From positions 1 to 64,000 of the forward strand of contig NZ_MUNR01000006.1 in the NCBI RefSeq assembly GCF_002001045.1: a stretch of DNA of 64,000 nt, written 5' to 3'. Of this stretch, positions 44,923-54,686 are shown piece by piece. Made by a program: the position numbers and the translations under genes. Numbering within the stretch: position 1 is the first letter of the stretch; each line of letters starts with the position of its first letter. The notes under the pieces are model-generated. The model ran no database searches and was not told the origin of the DNA. It was given only the letters and a program-made list of their open reading frames with translations. Origin of the DNA: Rhodanobacter sp. C01. Its GTDB lineage: Bacteria > Pseudomonadota > Gammaproteobacteria > Xanthomonadales > Rhodanobacteraceae.

Positions 44923-45752
44923 GCAGCATCCTGATCATTGCCAGGAAGGAGTTTCGCGACGACTTCCGCAATCGCTGGACGATTGCCGTGGCGTTGCTGT
45001 TCGCCGTGCTGGCCCTAAGCATTGCCTACTTTGGAGGCGCCGCGGCCGGCAAGATAGGCTTTACCTCGTTCGACGCGACTTTGGCCAGCCTGACCACGCT
45101 GGCGGCCTTCGTGATTCCGTTGATCGGCCTGTTGATCGCCTATGACATGGTGGTTGGCGAACAGGACAACGGCACTCTGTTACTGGTACTCAGCTACCCG
45201 ATATCGAGAGTCGAACTGGTCGCAGGCAAGTTCGTGGGTCACTGCTGTGCGCTGGCGACGGCTACCCTGGTGGGGTTCGGCGTGGCGGTGGTGATCATTC
45301 AGATCATGCAGCCCGAGGCGCGAACCTCAGGGGCCTGGCTCAACATGGGGAATTTCGTGCTCAGCGCTTCAATGCTCGGGGCAAGCTTCGTCGCATTGGC
45401 CAGCGTGATCAGCGTGATTACCCACGACAAGGCGCGTGCGGCAGGCTTGGCCCTGGTGACTTGGTTGGGCACGGTGATCATTTTTGACCTCTGCCTGCTG
45501 GCCATCCTGGTCTTCAGCGGCGGCAACGAGTGGGAGCAATCTCTCTTCCCACATTTGCTCTACCTGAATCCGATCGACGTCTTTCGGCTGATCAACCTGA
45601 CCACGCTCGGATCGGGCAGCGGCAACGAGCTGTTCATGGGAATGACGGCGACCCACGTGTATCGCCCTTGGGTGCTCTACCTGGTCATGTTGCTGTGGAT
45701 TGTCATTCCGTTTGAGCTGGCGCAGTTTCTGTTTCGTCGAAAGGAGGTATGA
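44919..45752 (+). CDS. nosY: NosY, membrane permease of the NosDFY complex
   Basis: 277 residues with six hydrophobic spans. The N-terminal IARKEFRDDFRNRW and the loop GEQDNGTLLLVLSYPISR are the hallmark of ABC-2 type NosY proteins. Starts on the nosF stop and ends with AAAGGAGGT, which serves as ribosome-binding site for nosL. It forms the transmembrane part that couples ATP hydrolysis by NosF to NosD. Confidence 0.94.
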   Translation: MSSILIIARKEFRDDFRNRWTIAVALLFAVLALSIAYFGGAAAGKIGFTSFDATLASLTTLAAFVIPLIGLLIAYDMVVGEQDNGTLLLVLSYPISRVELVAGKFVGHCCALATATLVGFGVAVVIIQIMQPEARTSGAWLNMGNFVLSASMLGASFVALASVISVITHDKARAAGLALVTWLGTVIIFDLCLLAILVFSGGNEWEQSLFPHLLYLNPIDVFRLINLTTLGSGSGNELFMGMTATHVYRPWVLYLVMLLWIVIPFELAQFLFRRKEV

Positions 45753-46483
45753 AAATGCACACGTCGCGCCCGCGCTGCAAGGGGAAGGGCGGGGCCCTCG
45801 AGTTCTTGTTGGTAGCCTTTGTTGTCCTTTCATTGGCTGCTTGTGAGAGCAGGCAAGCGCCAGCACCACAGGTCGCGGTGGACATCCATAAAGGCGATGT
45901 CTGCGCGGTCTGTGGGATGTACATCGAGGCCGGCCCCGGGCCGCGTGGGGAGGCCTATGTTCAGGGTGACAAGTTCCCCCTGAAATTCGGCTCAACCCGT
46001 GATTTCTTTGCCTATATCCTGCAACCGGAAAACATGACAAGGCTGCAGCATCTGCTGGTGCAAGACAGCGCCCGAATCAATTGGCAGCACCCCTCCAACG
46101 AGGCCAATACGTTTGTCGATGCGCGTAAGGCCTACTACGTGGCTTGGCAACCACTGAGTGGCTTGATGGGACCAACGTTTGCATCGTTTGCCTCCAGGCA
46201 GGATGCCGAGGCATTCGTTAGCAAGCACGGCGGAGAAGTATTGCGATTTCCCGACGTGACTCCCGAGCTGACCTCGATGCTTGGGTATAGCTGCCCGACT
46301 CAAGGCTCACCGGAATTTGCCTTGGCCAAAGCTTGTATTAGGCCACCTCATTCTGCTGATTCGCCGTGGGCTAAGCAGGAAGAACTCCCTGATCTGCTGC
46401 GCATGTCGAACTCTGCTCCGCATGAGATTGATTCAGGGCAGCGAAAGAGGCAGCTCCCTCTGCTTGACGGGAAATCGCACTGA
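45749..46483 (+). CDS. nosL: NosL, copper chaperone lipoprotein
   Basis: 244 residues. A lipoprotein signal ends in LSLAAC (Cys near 32). The copper-binding motif CAVCGMYIEAGPGPR is intact, followed by the NosL fold to about residue 180 (FGSTRDFFAYILQPENM, WQHPSNEANTFVDARKAYYV). The C-terminal 60 residues after the usual end are not typical and have no recognisable domain. NosL delivers Cu(I) to apo-NosZ. A second, frameshifted nosL lies at 63099. Confidence 0.93.
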   Translation: MKMHTSRPRCKGKGGALEFLLVAFVVLSLAACESRQAPAPQVAVDIHKGDVCAVCGMYIEAGPGPRGEAYVQGDKFPLKFGSTRDFFAYILQPENMTRLQHLLVQDSARINWQHPSNEANTFVDARKAYYVAWQPLSGLMGPTFASFASRQDAEAFVSKHGGEVLRFPDVTPELTSMLGYSCPTQGSPEFALAKACIRPPHSADSPWAKQEELPDLLRMSNSAPHEIDSGQRKRQLPLLDGKSH

Positions 46484-46618
46484 CATAGAAGGTACCTCTG
46501 TTGCGTGCGAACGCTAGGCTGATGCAATGGCGGCAGTATTCTGCCTGGTTACCGTCGGCTCGCTGACGTCAAATGCCTATTAGATTGGCGAGTGGCCTAT
46601 TCGCGAATTCTTTCAATC

Positions 46619-46788
46619 TTGAACATTTGGCATCGAATCATCCTTGTAGTCGTGGTTGTGTTGGTTTTTGATGCAAGCAAGTTGAGCCGTATGGGCCGGA
46701 TTTGGGGTCAGCTATTCGGAGGCTTAAGAAAAACATGAATGGTGAGGAAGGGCGGGATCTTGGGGCGCAAGACCAGTTGGCGGCATAG
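46619..46788 (+). pseudogene. Decayed tatA remnant
   Basis: Starting at TTG 46619 the frame reads NIWHRIILVVVVVLVFDASK, which matches [20 protein letters not shown] of the intact TatA at 63620. Near 46700 the match moves to another frame, DLGSAIRRLKKNMNGEE, against [16 protein letters not shown] of the intact copy, and ends at TAG 46788. One frameshift, a lost ATG and lost Gly residues mark it as dead. It lies between nosL and the tatB remnant, the same order as at the right end of the window. Confidence 0.8.
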
Positions 46789-46854
46789 GCTCTGTCTGAA
46801 AGCAGTGTTGGACAAGACAATCGTGGAAGCATCAGCAAGCCTTAGGGGTGTCTG

Positions 46855-47150
46855 ATGTTTGTTGCCAATATTGGCAAACTGATTTTTCTTGTGTTGATTG
46901 CGCTGATCGTTCTTGGCCCCGAAAGCGGCCCATCGCAGCGCACGCCGTAGGTGAGGCTATGCGTCGAACGCGGGCGGCTGGAATAGCGTTCGTGCCGAGC
47001 CCTGGTGAACCTATTCTAACGAAGCTTCGCCGTACGTTACGCGGATGCAGTTCGAGAAGCACCGGCAAGCCGATCCGACCAAACAAGCCGCCACTGATCA
47101 CGATTATGAGGTGGAAAATTTAGGAGCAAGGTCAACCAGCAGCAGACCCT
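46855..47150 (+). pseudogene. Decayed tatB remnant
   Basis: ATG 46855 opens MFVANIGKLIFLVLIALIVL followed by GPE, clearly the TatB membrane helix and hinge (the intact copy at 63858 has [15 protein letters not shown]). A frameshift then gives a stop; the amphipathic helix continues in another frame as IAAHAVGEAMRRTRAAG, and there is a further shift near 46980. Similarity fades beyond about 47100. A short IVDHIECTFGQAVCS stretch at about 47180-47220 could be a trace of tatC, but this is weak. Confidence 0.78.
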
Positions 47151-47336
47151 AGAGGTACTCGATTCAGCGAAAGTCACACGGGATCGTTGACCACATCGAG
47201 TGCACGTTTGGTCAAGCGGTGTGTTCGCTAGCGACAGTCAGGCGAATCTGACGATCTTCACGCAAGTGAGATGCCGTCGTCAGTCGGTATCGCACAAGTT
47301 GCGCTGCGGTTGAAATTCCAAAGATATTGCTGTGGT

Positions 47337-47350
47337 TTGATCTGCATCAA
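47337..47350. promoter_or_regulatory. FNR/ANR-type box TTGATctgcATCAA
   Basis: Perfect half-sites about 59 bp upstream of the first gene (47402) of the plus-strand operon that runs to ubiD. It places that operon under low-oxygen control. Confidence 0.8.
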
Positions 47351-47401
47351 TGGGACTACGCCCTGTGTGGACCAGGATATGCACATTCTCTGAGATGTGC
47401 G

Positions 47402-47587
47402 ATGAGCAGTGAAAATGTGAAAATTCACGTCATAGGCCATAGTGTGCTGACAGCGTTGGGTTGGGTTCCGCTCGAGCTATCTCGTGTGGATCGCGCGCGT
47501 GCGGATTTGCTCACTCAGCAGAAAGGTAAGGTCACGGTCGAATATTGCGATCTGACTTCTGGCAGGACATGCGAGAGGCTCCTATGA
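47402..47587 (+). CDS. Small unknown protein heading the operon
   Basis: 61 residues from ATG 47402 (GAGATG upstream), starting MSSENVKIHVIGHSVLTALG. No membrane span, no cysteine cluster; family not recognised. Its stop overlaps the next start (ATGA at 47584), and it follows the FNR-type box directly, so it is very likely translated as the first gene of the operon. Confidence 0.5.
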   Translation: MSSENVKIHVIGHSVLTALGWVPLELSRVDRARADLLTQQKGKVTVEYCDLTSGRTCERLL

Positions 47588-49572
47588 GCGCAGCACAGCC
47601 GTTCTCGGCATTGGAGTCACGCGACCACACGCTGGATGCTTGCTTTCTTGGTCCCTATGGTGAGAACGACGCACTTTTGGAAAGGTTGATCGTGGAGTTC
47701 CTGCGCGACCACGTGTATTGGCGGCGCAATTTTCATCCGGAGGATCCACCGGCTATTGCCACCGGCGCAGCCCAACACCCCGACTACCTCGCTTTTGAAT
47801 CGCGCATGCGTCGCGAGCTCCATCTTTTGTCCGCGGCACTGAAGAAATCAGTGCCGTTCCACAGCCCTCGTTACATCGGGCATATGGCTTCGGACCTTCT
47901 GTTACCAGGGCTGGCAGCACAGATACTGACGCTGCCGTACAACCCCAATAACGTCAGCGAGGACGCTGCGCCGGTCACGGTTGATATGGAGGTGCAGGTT
48001 GGACTTCAACTGGCACGCATGCTCGGTTATCCGCACGATCCGGTGCAGCCGGCCTGTGCCTTCGGGCATCTGACCTCGGGCGGTACGTTGGCGAACTACC
48101 AGGCGCTGCGACTCGCACTTGCGCTAAAGGCATTCCCGGTTGCGCTTCGTGCGGCGCGTGTGCCGCAACTTGAATTGCCACCAGATGATTGGAGCGCCTT
48201 CAATCTTTCTCATGCTGATGGCATCGCAGTTCTGGAAGCGTGGCAAACCTGGCTGGCGGCGCAGCCGCCGACCGAGCGGGCGCACTGGCTGAAACGAGTG
48301 GACGATGAGCGCGTCGAACAACGCGGTCTGGTCGGCTTCTTCGCCGCGCACCCGCAGCTGCGCGTGCCACTAGTGCTGGCGCCGGTAACCGCGCACTACT
48401 CATGGAGCAAGGGGCTGAAGCTCCTAGGCCTCGGGCGCGACCAATTGGAGCTTCTGCCGACCCGAGGCATGCGGTTGGATCCTTCTGCATTGCGGGGCAC
48501 CCTGGAACGCTGCGTCCGCATCCGGCAGCCGGTGCTGATGTGCGTGGCAGTGTTAGGCAGCACAGAGTACGGCACGATTGATCCGATAGATGAGGTTCTA
48601 GCTGCACGCACGGAAGCTCAAGCACATGGGCTCGGCTTTTCGGTACATGTGGATGCAGCTTGGGGTGGCTACTTGGCCACGTTGTTCCGTAACGAGAATG
48701 GCACCCTGCGCAGGCGAGAAGAGGTAGCCACTGAGTACGTACAGTTCCCAACGCCAGCGGTGCATGCGGCATTTGCCGCACTGGGCGACACTGACTCGGC
48801 TACAGTAGATCCGCACAAGCTTGGTTACTTACCCTACGGCACGGGCGCCTTCATTTGCCGTGACCATCGCGCGATGGCGTTGCTGGCCGAGCGCGCTGAC
48901 TACGTGTTCCATACCAGCACGCCCAGCGACTACCTGGCTCGTTACCGTAGCCTCGGCCAGTTCATTCCAGAAGGTTCCAAGGCTGGCGCGGCGGCGGCCG
49001 CGGCGTATGTGACCCACAAGGTACTGCCGCTGGATCACCGCCATTTCGGCCGCTTGCCGCGCGCCACCATACGTGCCGCCGAGGCGTTCTACGCACGTGC
49101 GCAGCGGTTTGCACTGGATCTGGCTGACTGCGTGCACGCGCTGGTGCCGTTCGCGCCGGACAGTAACTTGGTCTGTCTTGCGCTCAATCCGCGCGGCAAC
49201 ACATCGCTGGCTGGTGCCAATGCATTCGTCGGTGCGCTGCACGACACCTTGCGCTGTGATCCAGGCCAGCCGCTGCAATTGAAGGAATTCTTCGGCTCGG
49301 TAACCAGTCTGCGGCCGGAGGAGCTGGGGCTGGTGGAGACGGCACGCATTCTCAATGCCTTGGGGTTGGATCTGGCTACTCTCAATCATGACGGCGAAAA
49401 CAGACGCCTGCTGATACTGCGTCATACGCTGATGAACCCGTACCTGATCGATCATGAGAACGGCATCAGTTATATCGATCGCTACTTTGAATTCCTCGGC
49501 CGGCGCGTGCAGTCGCTGACCGTTACTGACGCCTCTCGCCCGACGTTGATCAGGAAGGCGGGCATTGGATAG
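47584..49572 (+). CDS. PLP-dependent group II decarboxylase
   Basis: 662 residues from ATG 47584, set by the ATGA overlap. The fold type I core has SGGTLANYQALRLAL, HVDAAWGGYLATL (PLP-stacking and Asp) and DPHKLGYLPYGTG with the Schiff-base Lys. It belongs with glutamate/aspartate/tyrosine decarboxylases, but about 100 residues longer than most; the extra part is around 190-290. The substrate is unknown. The gene is fused in translation to a cysteine-synthase-like gene (8-bp overlap), which suggests that the two enzymes act in sequence on an amino acid. Confidence 0.85.
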   Translation: MSAAQPFSALESRDHTLDACFLGPYGENDALLERLIVEFLRDHVYWRRNFHPEDPPAIATGAAQHPDYLAFESRMRRELHLLSAALKKSVPFHSPRYIGHMASDLLLPGLAAQILTLPYNPNNVSEDAAPVTVDMEVQVGLQLARMLGYPHDPVQPACAFGHLTSGGTLANYQALRLALALKAFPVALRAARVPQLELPPDDWSAFNLSHADGIAVLEAWQTWLAAQPPTERAHWLKRVDDERVEQRGLVGFFAAHPQLRVPLVLAPVTAHYSWSKGLKLLGLGRDQLELLPTRGMRLDPSALRGTLERCVRIRQPVLMCVAVLGSTEYGTIDPIDEVLAARTEAQAHGLGFSVHVDAAWGGYLATLFRNENGTLRRREEVATEYVQFPTPAVHAAFAALGDTDSATVDPHKLGYLPYGTGAFICRDHRAMALLAERADYVFHTSTPSDYLARYRSLGQFIPEGSKAGAAAAAAYVTHKVLPLDHRHFGRLPRATIRAAEAFYARAQRFALDLADCVHALVPFAPDSNLVCLALNPRGNTSLAGANAFVGALHDTLRCDPGQPLQLKEFFGSVTSLRPEELGLVETARILNALGLDLATLNHDGENRRLLILRHTLMNPYLIDHENGISYIDRYFEFLGRRVQSLTVTDASRPTLIRKAGIG

Positions 49573-50683
49573 GATCCTGAAATTGGTCAATCCACAACGC
49601 GAGTTCGAACGATGCTGGGTGCACAACGCGCTGGCGAAGCTGGCGCAGGAGTCGGCCCGCTCGGCCGACACGCATCTACTCAAGCTTAACTTCCCCGGCT
49701 TTCACGGAATCGACTTCTACTTTAAGGACGAAGCCGCGCACCCCTCCGGTAGCCTCAAGCACCGGTTGGCACGCTCGCTGTTCCTGTACGCACTGTGCAA
49801 TGGCCGACTGTGCGAAGGGCAAACCGTGGTCGATGCCTCCTCTGGCAGCACTGCAATTTCGGAAGCATGGTTCGCGCGATTGCTTGGACTACCGTTCATC
49901 GCAGTGATGCCAGAGGGTACTGCGCCAGGCAAGATCCGCGACGTGCATGCGCTCGGAGGCGAGTGCGACCTCGTCAATGACCCGTCGCAGGTACATGAGC
50001 GGGCGATTGCGCACGCGAAGCGCGGCGCCTGTCATCTTGACCAGTTCGGCCTGGCCGAGCGGGCTACCGACTGGCGTGGCAACAACAATATCGCAGAATC
50101 GATCATCGGCCAGCTCGTTTTGGAGCCCAGACCGGTGCCAGCGTGGATCGTCTGTGGTGCCGGAACTGGTGGTACCTCCGCCACCATCGGGCGCTACCTG
50201 CGCTACCGTCGGCTCTATACGCAGCTGTGCGTAGCCGAGCCGACGGGCAGTGGCTTTGTGCATGGCTGGCGCAGCCGGGATCCCAACGTCAGGGCAAGCC
50301 AGCCGACGTTGATCGAAGGCATTGGCCGGCCACGGGTAGAGCCAGGATTTTTGTTTGATTTGGTCGATCGGGTGATCGAGGTACCCGATGCCGCCTCGAT
50401 CGCCGCCGCTTGGCTTCTGGAGGAGCTGTTTGGCCATCGCTACGGAGGCTCGTCCGGTACAAATTTGGTTGCTTGCCTGAAGCTTGCCGCATCGATGAGG
50501 GCCCACGGCGAACATGGCAGCATTGTCAGCCTGCTGTGCGACCGTGGTGAACGTTACGCGCAGACGCTGTTCGATCGAAAGTGGCTGGCCGCACGTGGTA
50601 TCGATATTTCGACGTGGGACGCCGCACTGCGCTCTACCCTGCAAGATGGCCGCTGGCGCATCCCGGGCAATGGCGCGATATGA
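49565..50683 (+). CDS. Cysteine-synthase-family PLP enzyme
   Basis: 372 residues, fold type II PLP. The Schiff-base Lys is in HPSGSLKHRLARS, the substrate loop is SSGSTAISEAW, and the phosphate loop is GAGTGGTSATIG. The N terminus VNPQREFERCWVHNA is like that of the long Cds1-type L-cysteine desulfhydrases rather than CysK. It may make or break a C-S bond or join two amino acids by beta-replacement, as SbnA does. With a decarboxylase beside it, a small amine metabolite is possible; this is inference. Confidence 0.82.
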   Translation: MDRILKLVNPQREFERCWVHNALAKLAQESARSADTHLLKLNFPGFHGIDFYFKDEAAHPSGSLKHRLARSLFLYALCNGRLCEGQTVVDASSGSTAISEAWFARLLGLPFIAVMPEGTAPGKIRDVHALGGECDLVNDPSQVHERAIAHAKRGACHLDQFGLAERATDWRGNNNIAESIIGQLVLEPRPVPAWIVCGAGTGGTSATIGRYLRYRRLYTQLCVAEPTGSGFVHGWRSRDPNVRASQPTLIEGIGRPRVEPGFLFDLVDRVIEVPDAASIAAAWLLEELFGHRYGGSSGTNLVACLKLAASMRAHGEHGSIVSLLCDRGERYAQTLFDRKWLAARGIDISTWDAALRSTLQDGRWRIPGNGAI

Positions 50684-50750
50684 AACGCAATCAATACGTC
50701 TACATGCTGCCTGCCGTCATATGCCGCCGCGCCGATTCGAGAAAGCCGAC

Positions 50751-50999
50751 ATGTCGTTAGCCAACTTAGGCTTTGGCCGCTTCGGCAGGACCCTGTGCGA
50801 TCTGCTCATCTACGATGTGCAGGATGGGCGTGCCTATGATTCCTGTATGGCGCTGCCTGCTAGGCCTGCCGAGGCCTCCGCAGCCGAGGAGGAGCGCGTG
50901 CGCTTGCTGGCCGAGCTGGAATTGATCCATCAGCAACTCATAGATCATGCCAGTGATGAGAGTCTGGCCATTCCCCAGCCACCGCAGGCATCGCCGTGA
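50751..50999 (+). CDS. Small unknown protein before ubiD
   Basis: 82 residues from ATG 50751 (GAGAAAG upstream); a longer frame to 50670 is possible. The N terminus ([20 protein letters not shown]) is mildly hydrophobic and residues about 43-70 form a charged, probably helical stretch. Its stop overlaps the ubiD start (GTGA). Family not recognised. Confidence 0.5.
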   Translation: MSLANLGFGRFGRTLCDLLIYDVQDGRAYDSCMALPARPAEASAAEEERVRLLAELELIHQQLIDHASDESLAIPQPPQASP

Positions 51000-52477
51000 G
51001 CTTTCACAACCTGCGTAGCTTTCTCTCGCGACTGGAGGGAGATCGACAGCTAATCCGTGTGAATGAAGCGATTGATCCGTACCTGGAATCAACCGCGCTT
51101 AGCGAGCGCGCACTACGCGAAGGTGGCCCGGCATTGTTGATGGAGCGGCCGCTGGGTGCTTCGCACGCGCTGCTTGGCAATCTGTTTGGCCATCGCTCAA
51201 GGATCGAGACAGCGTTGGCCGGAAGGCCATTAGCATCCCTGCGTGAATTGGGGCAGCTTCTGGCTTCGATCAAGGAGCCGCGCTGGCCATCCAGTCTGCG
51301 CCAAGCCCTGGCGACATGGCCGGAGCTGGCGCAACTAGCCCACGTCGCACCTCAGTACGTGCATGAGGCTGCCTTCGAGTACGAAGGTGTAGAAGGCGGC
51401 GACATCGACCTCTCGCGCCTGCCAATCCAGCATTGCTGGCCCGGGGATGCAGGGAAGCTGATCACGTTCGGCCTAGTGGTCACCCGTGGCACGCGCAAGG
51501 CACGGCAGAATGTGGCGATCTACCGGCAGCAGGCGATCGGAACGAATCGAGTAATCATGCGTTGGCTGCCGCATCGTGGGGGTGCGCTGGACTATGCCGA
51601 CTGGGTTGCCTCGCATCCGGAGCGCCCATTCCCTGTGCTGGTGGCGGTCGGGGCTGATCCGGCGACAATGCTGGCGGCGGTGGCGCCGGTGCCAGACACG
51701 TTGTCTGAATTCGAATTCGCCGGTTTGCTACGTGGCCAGCGCACCCGCGTATGGCGCAGCGAGCTGACCGGCCTTGATGCGCCGGCCGGTGCCGAAATAC
51801 TGTTGGAGGGTTTCATCTACCCGGGCGACACCGCGTTGGAGGGGCCGTTCGGTGACCACACGGGCTACTACAACGCGCAAGATCACTTTCCCGTATTCAC
51901 GATCGAACGCATGCGCTTGCGCCGGGACGCGATCTACCATGGTAGTTATATGGGACGCGCGCCGTACGATGAGCCATCTGTGCTATCGATGGCGTTGAAC
52001 GATATCTTCGTGCCGATTCTGCAGAAGGTATTTCCGGAGATCGTCGATTTCTTCCTGCCGCCGGAAGCATGTTCCTATCGCATCGCGGTGGTCAGCATCC
52101 GCAAACAGTACGCTGGTCACGCACGGCGAGTGATGATGGGCGTGTGGTCCTATCTGCGCCAGTTTACGTATACCAAGTTCGTGATCATCACTGACGACGA
52201 CATCGACGTACGCGACTGGTCGGCCGTGATCTGGGCAATTTCCACCCGTGTCGATCCAGCACGCGACACGATGCTGGTCGAGAATACTCCGATCGACTAT
52301 CTGGATTTTTCGAGCCCTTCCGCCGGCATCGGCTCGAAACTCGGTCTCGATGCGACCAACAAATGGCCGTCCGAAACGGTGCGTACATGGAGTAGGCCGA
52401 TCGTGCCGGATGCCGCCGTTGCACAGCGCATTGACGTGATGTGGGCCGCAATGCAGGCCACCCGCGTGGCCGGTTAG
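50996..52477 (+). CDS. ubiD: UbiD-family prenyl-FMN decarboxylase
   Basis: 493 residues, the length of E. coli UbiD (497). Blocks: [43 protein letters not shown], the [12 protein letters not shown] active-site region and DDDIDVRDW. UbiD removes the carboxyl group of polyprenyl-4-hydroxybenzoate using prenylated FMN. UbiX, which makes that cofactor, is not in the window. The step needs no oxygen, and the gene is placed with ubiU, ubiV and ubiT. Starts with GTG on the previous stop. Confidence 0.9.
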   Translation: MSFHNLRSFLSRLEGDRQLIRVNEAIDPYLESTALSERALREGGPALLMERPLGASHALLGNLFGHRSRIETALAGRPLASLRELGQLLASIKEPRWPSSLRQALATWPELAQLAHVAPQYVHEAAFEYEGVEGGDIDLSRLPIQHCWPGDAGKLITFGLVVTRGTRKARQNVAIYRQQAIGTNRVIMRWLPHRGGALDYADWVASHPERPFPVLVAVGADPATMLAAVAPVPDTLSEFEFAGLLRGQRTRVWRSELTGLDAPAGAEILLEGFIYPGDTALEGPFGDHTGYYNAQDHFPVFTIERMRLRRDAIYHGSYMGRAPYDEPSVLSMALNDIFVPILQKVFPEIVDFFLPPEACSYRIAVVSIRKQYAGHARRVMMGVWSYLRQFTYTKFVIITDDDIDVRDWSAVIWAISTRVDPARDTMLVENTPIDYLDFSSPSAGIGSKLGLDATNKWPSETVRTWSRPIVPDAAVAQRIDVMWAAMQATRVAG

Positions 52478-52682
52478 GCGTCGCAGGCTTCCAGCTCAAG
52501 GGCTCGCAGTGGGCGTAGCGGTCCGCGAGCTCGACCTGCATTGTGCGGTAGGGTGCTTCCACTGGCCATGGCGGAGTGCCAACCATGCCCACTGTGAAAG
52601 TACCGACTGTGCCGAACCGCAGCGACGTCGGCGAGCATGAGTTTCACCAAGCCAACTACCCTATCTGATGACCATGCCCGAT

Positions 52683-52696
52683 TTGACGCACATCAA
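52683..52696. promoter_or_regulatory. FNR/ANR-type box TTGACgcacATCAA
   Basis: In the 279-bp gap between ubiD and ubiU, centred about 67 bp upstream of the ubiU start. E. coli ubiUV is known to be activated by FNR, and this site would do the same here. Confidence 0.8.
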
Positions 52697-52756
52697 GGCA
52701 ACTGCTACCTGCACGCGCCATGATGCGGTCTGTTCGATTTCCCAAGGTGCGTGCGT

Positions 52757-53755
52757 ATGCAACTGGTCTGTCCCGCAGGCAATTTGCCGGCATTGCAGGC
52801 GGCAATTGATGCCGGTGCGGATGCGGTCTACGCGGGCTTTCGCGATCAGACCAACGCGCGTGCCTTCCCTGGTCTCAATTTTAGTGACGAAGAGCTGAGT
52901 GCAGGGATCGACTACGCGCATGCGCGTAGTCGCAAGGTCTATCTGGCGCTCAACACCTATCCAGATAGCGTACGGCTGGCGCACTGGCAGGCGGCTGTGG
53001 ACAAGGCGGCGGAATTTGGTTGCGATGCGATCATTGCGGCTGAGATGGCGGTGCTCGACTACGCCACACGTACCCATCCAGGGCTGGCGCGACATCTATC
53101 GGTGCAGGGTTCGGCTACCACTGCGCCCGCGTTGCACTACATGTACGAGCGCTTTGGCATCAGTCGTGCCGTATTGCCACGGGTACTTTCTATCCAGCAG
53201 GTGGAGCGACTGTGCATGAATTCGCCGGTGCCTTTGGAAGTCTTCGGATTCGGCAGTCTATGCATCATGGTTGAGGGGCGCTGTCAGCTGTCGAGCTATG
53301 TCACTGGTGCTTCGCCGAACCGTCACGGCGTGTGTTCGCCGGCCAGCTTTGTACGCTGGGAGGAGGAGCAAGACGGCCGACGCAGTGTCCGCCTGAACAA
53401 GGTGCTGATTGACCGATTTGAGCCCGCGGAGCCAGCGGGCTACCCCACAGTGTGCAAAGGACGCTTTGACGTCGGCGGTGAGGTATTTCACGCACTTGAG
53501 GAGCCGACCAGTCTCAATACCTTGGAGTTGCTTCCTCGGCTCGCTCAGGCAGGGGTGACGGCTCTGAAGATCGAGGGCCGCCAACGCGGTGTGGCCTACG
53601 TGAGTTCGGTCACTCGCACTTGGCGTGATGCACTGGATCGTTACCACAGATCACCGCAGGACTGGCAGCTGCAAGCGGACTGGCGACGCTCGCTGTCAGC
53701 ACATGCCGAGGGTCACCAGACCACGCTCGGCCCCTATCACCGTCATTGGCACTGA
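52757..53755 (+). CDS. ubiU: UbiU, O2-independent ubiquinone hydroxylation factor
   Basis: 332 residues from ATG 52757 (AAGG upstream; GTG 52751 also possible), matching E. coli UbiU (331). U32 peptidase-like fold starting [20 protein letters not shown]. The four [4Fe-4S] cysteines are in place: [10 protein letters not shown], then HGVC, then TVC. UbiU with UbiV carries out the ring hydroxylations of ubiquinone with prephenate as oxygen donor when O2 is absent. ubiV follows after 4 bp. Confidence 0.95.
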   Translation: MQLVCPAGNLPALQAAIDAGADAVYAGFRDQTNARAFPGLNFSDEELSAGIDYAHARSRKVYLALNTYPDSVRLAHWQAAVDKAAEFGCDAIIAAEMAVLDYATRTHPGLARHLSVQGSATTAPALHYMYERFGISRAVLPRVLSIQQVERLCMNSPVPLEVFGFGSLCIMVEGRCQLSSYVTGASPNRHGVCSPASFVRWEEEQDGRRSVRLNKVLIDRFEPAEPAGYPTVCKGRFDVGGEVFHALEEPTSLNTLELLPRLAQAGVTALKIEGRQRGVAYVSSVTRTWRDALDRYHRSPQDWQLQADWRRSLSAHAEGHQTTLGPYHRHWH

Positions 53756-53759
53756 ACCG

Positions 53760-54650
53760 ATGAATACGATGAAACTAAGCTTGGGACCATTACAGTATTT
53801 TTGGCCCCGCGAGCGCACTTTGGCCTTTTACCGTGAGGCAGCGCAATGGCCCATTGATATCATCTATCTCGGTGAGACCGTATGTAGCAAACGGCGAGAG
53901 ATGAGCACTGGGGGCTGGATCGCACTGGCTGCGGAACTTAGCGAGAGCGGTAAGCAAGTCGTGTTGTCATCATTGGCACTGATCGAAGCCGAATCTGAAC
54001 TCGGCGCACTAAAACGGTTGGTCAGTGACGGTAACTGCTGGATCGAGGCGAACGATCTCTCCGCAGTGCAGTTGTGCCGCGAGCGTGGCGTGCCCTTCGT
54101 TGCCGGTCCATCGCTCAATGTCTACAACCATCGAGCACTCGCATTACTGATGGAAGATGGTCTGCATCGCTGGGTTCCTGGCGTGGAGCAGGGCGAAGTG
54201 CTGTTGCGTGAGCTTCGCGCGGCGATGCTCGCTGAGAACCTCACGATGCCGGAACTTGAGGTGATAGCGTTTGGTCGATTGCCACTGGCTTACTCAGCGC
54301 GCTGCTTCACCGCGCGTGCCCTAGATGTTGGCAAAGATCAATGCGATTTTCGTTGTATTGAATACCCCGATGGCATGCCGCTGGCCACTCGCGAGGGTAG
54401 ACCGTTCCTACGCATCAACGGCATCCAGATCCAGGGCGAGGAAGTCACCGATCTCGGTCCCCAGTTGCCTGCACTTCGCGAACTTGGCGTCGACGTGCTT
54501 CGTTTATATCCGCAAGTTAGTGGCATGGCCGATGTCGTGGCGCACTTTCACCTTGCGCGTCGCTCGCCAGTGGCGCCGCCGCGGATCGGTATACGCAACG
54601 GCTACTGGCACGGCGAGCCGGGAATGCAGATGCTCCACACCGCTGTCTGA
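53760..54650 (+). CDS. ubiV: UbiV, O2-independent ubiquinone hydroxylation factor
   Basis: 296 residues from ATG 53760 (ATG 53769 also possible), near E. coli UbiV (292). Starts [20 protein letters not shown]. The Fe-S cysteines are conserved: ETVC near residue 41, and C-x12-C-x3-C in [21 protein letters not shown]. It is the heterodimer partner of UbiU. The end of the gene forms a hairpin with the downstream gap, where the operon meets the converging haemolysin-like gene. Confidence 0.95.
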   Translation: MNTMKLSLGPLQYFWPRERTLAFYREAAQWPIDIIYLGETVCSKRREMSTGGWIALAAELSESGKQVVLSSLALIEAESELGALKRLVSDGNCWIEANDLSAVQLCRERGVPFVAGPSLNVYNHRALALLMEDGLHRWVPGVEQGEVLLRELRAAMLAENLTMPELEVIAFGRLPLAYSARCFTARALDVGKDQCDFRCIEYPDGMPLATREGRPFLRINGIQIQGEEVTDLGPQLPALRELGVDVLRLYPQVSGMADVVAHFHLARRSPVAPPRIGIRNGYWHGEPGMQMLHTAV

Positions 54651-54663
54651 GGGCAGCGGTGTG
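54636..54663. terminator. Hairpin at the ubiV/haemolysin-like convergence
   Basis: CACACCGCTG and CAGCGGTGTG pair perfectly around an 8-nt loop that includes the ubiV stop. There is no T-run. It lies in the 36-bp gap between converging genes and could serve as a two-way factor-dependent terminator. Confidence 0.5.
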
Positions 54664-54686
54664 GGCAGGCGCAATCTTCTCGTCGA

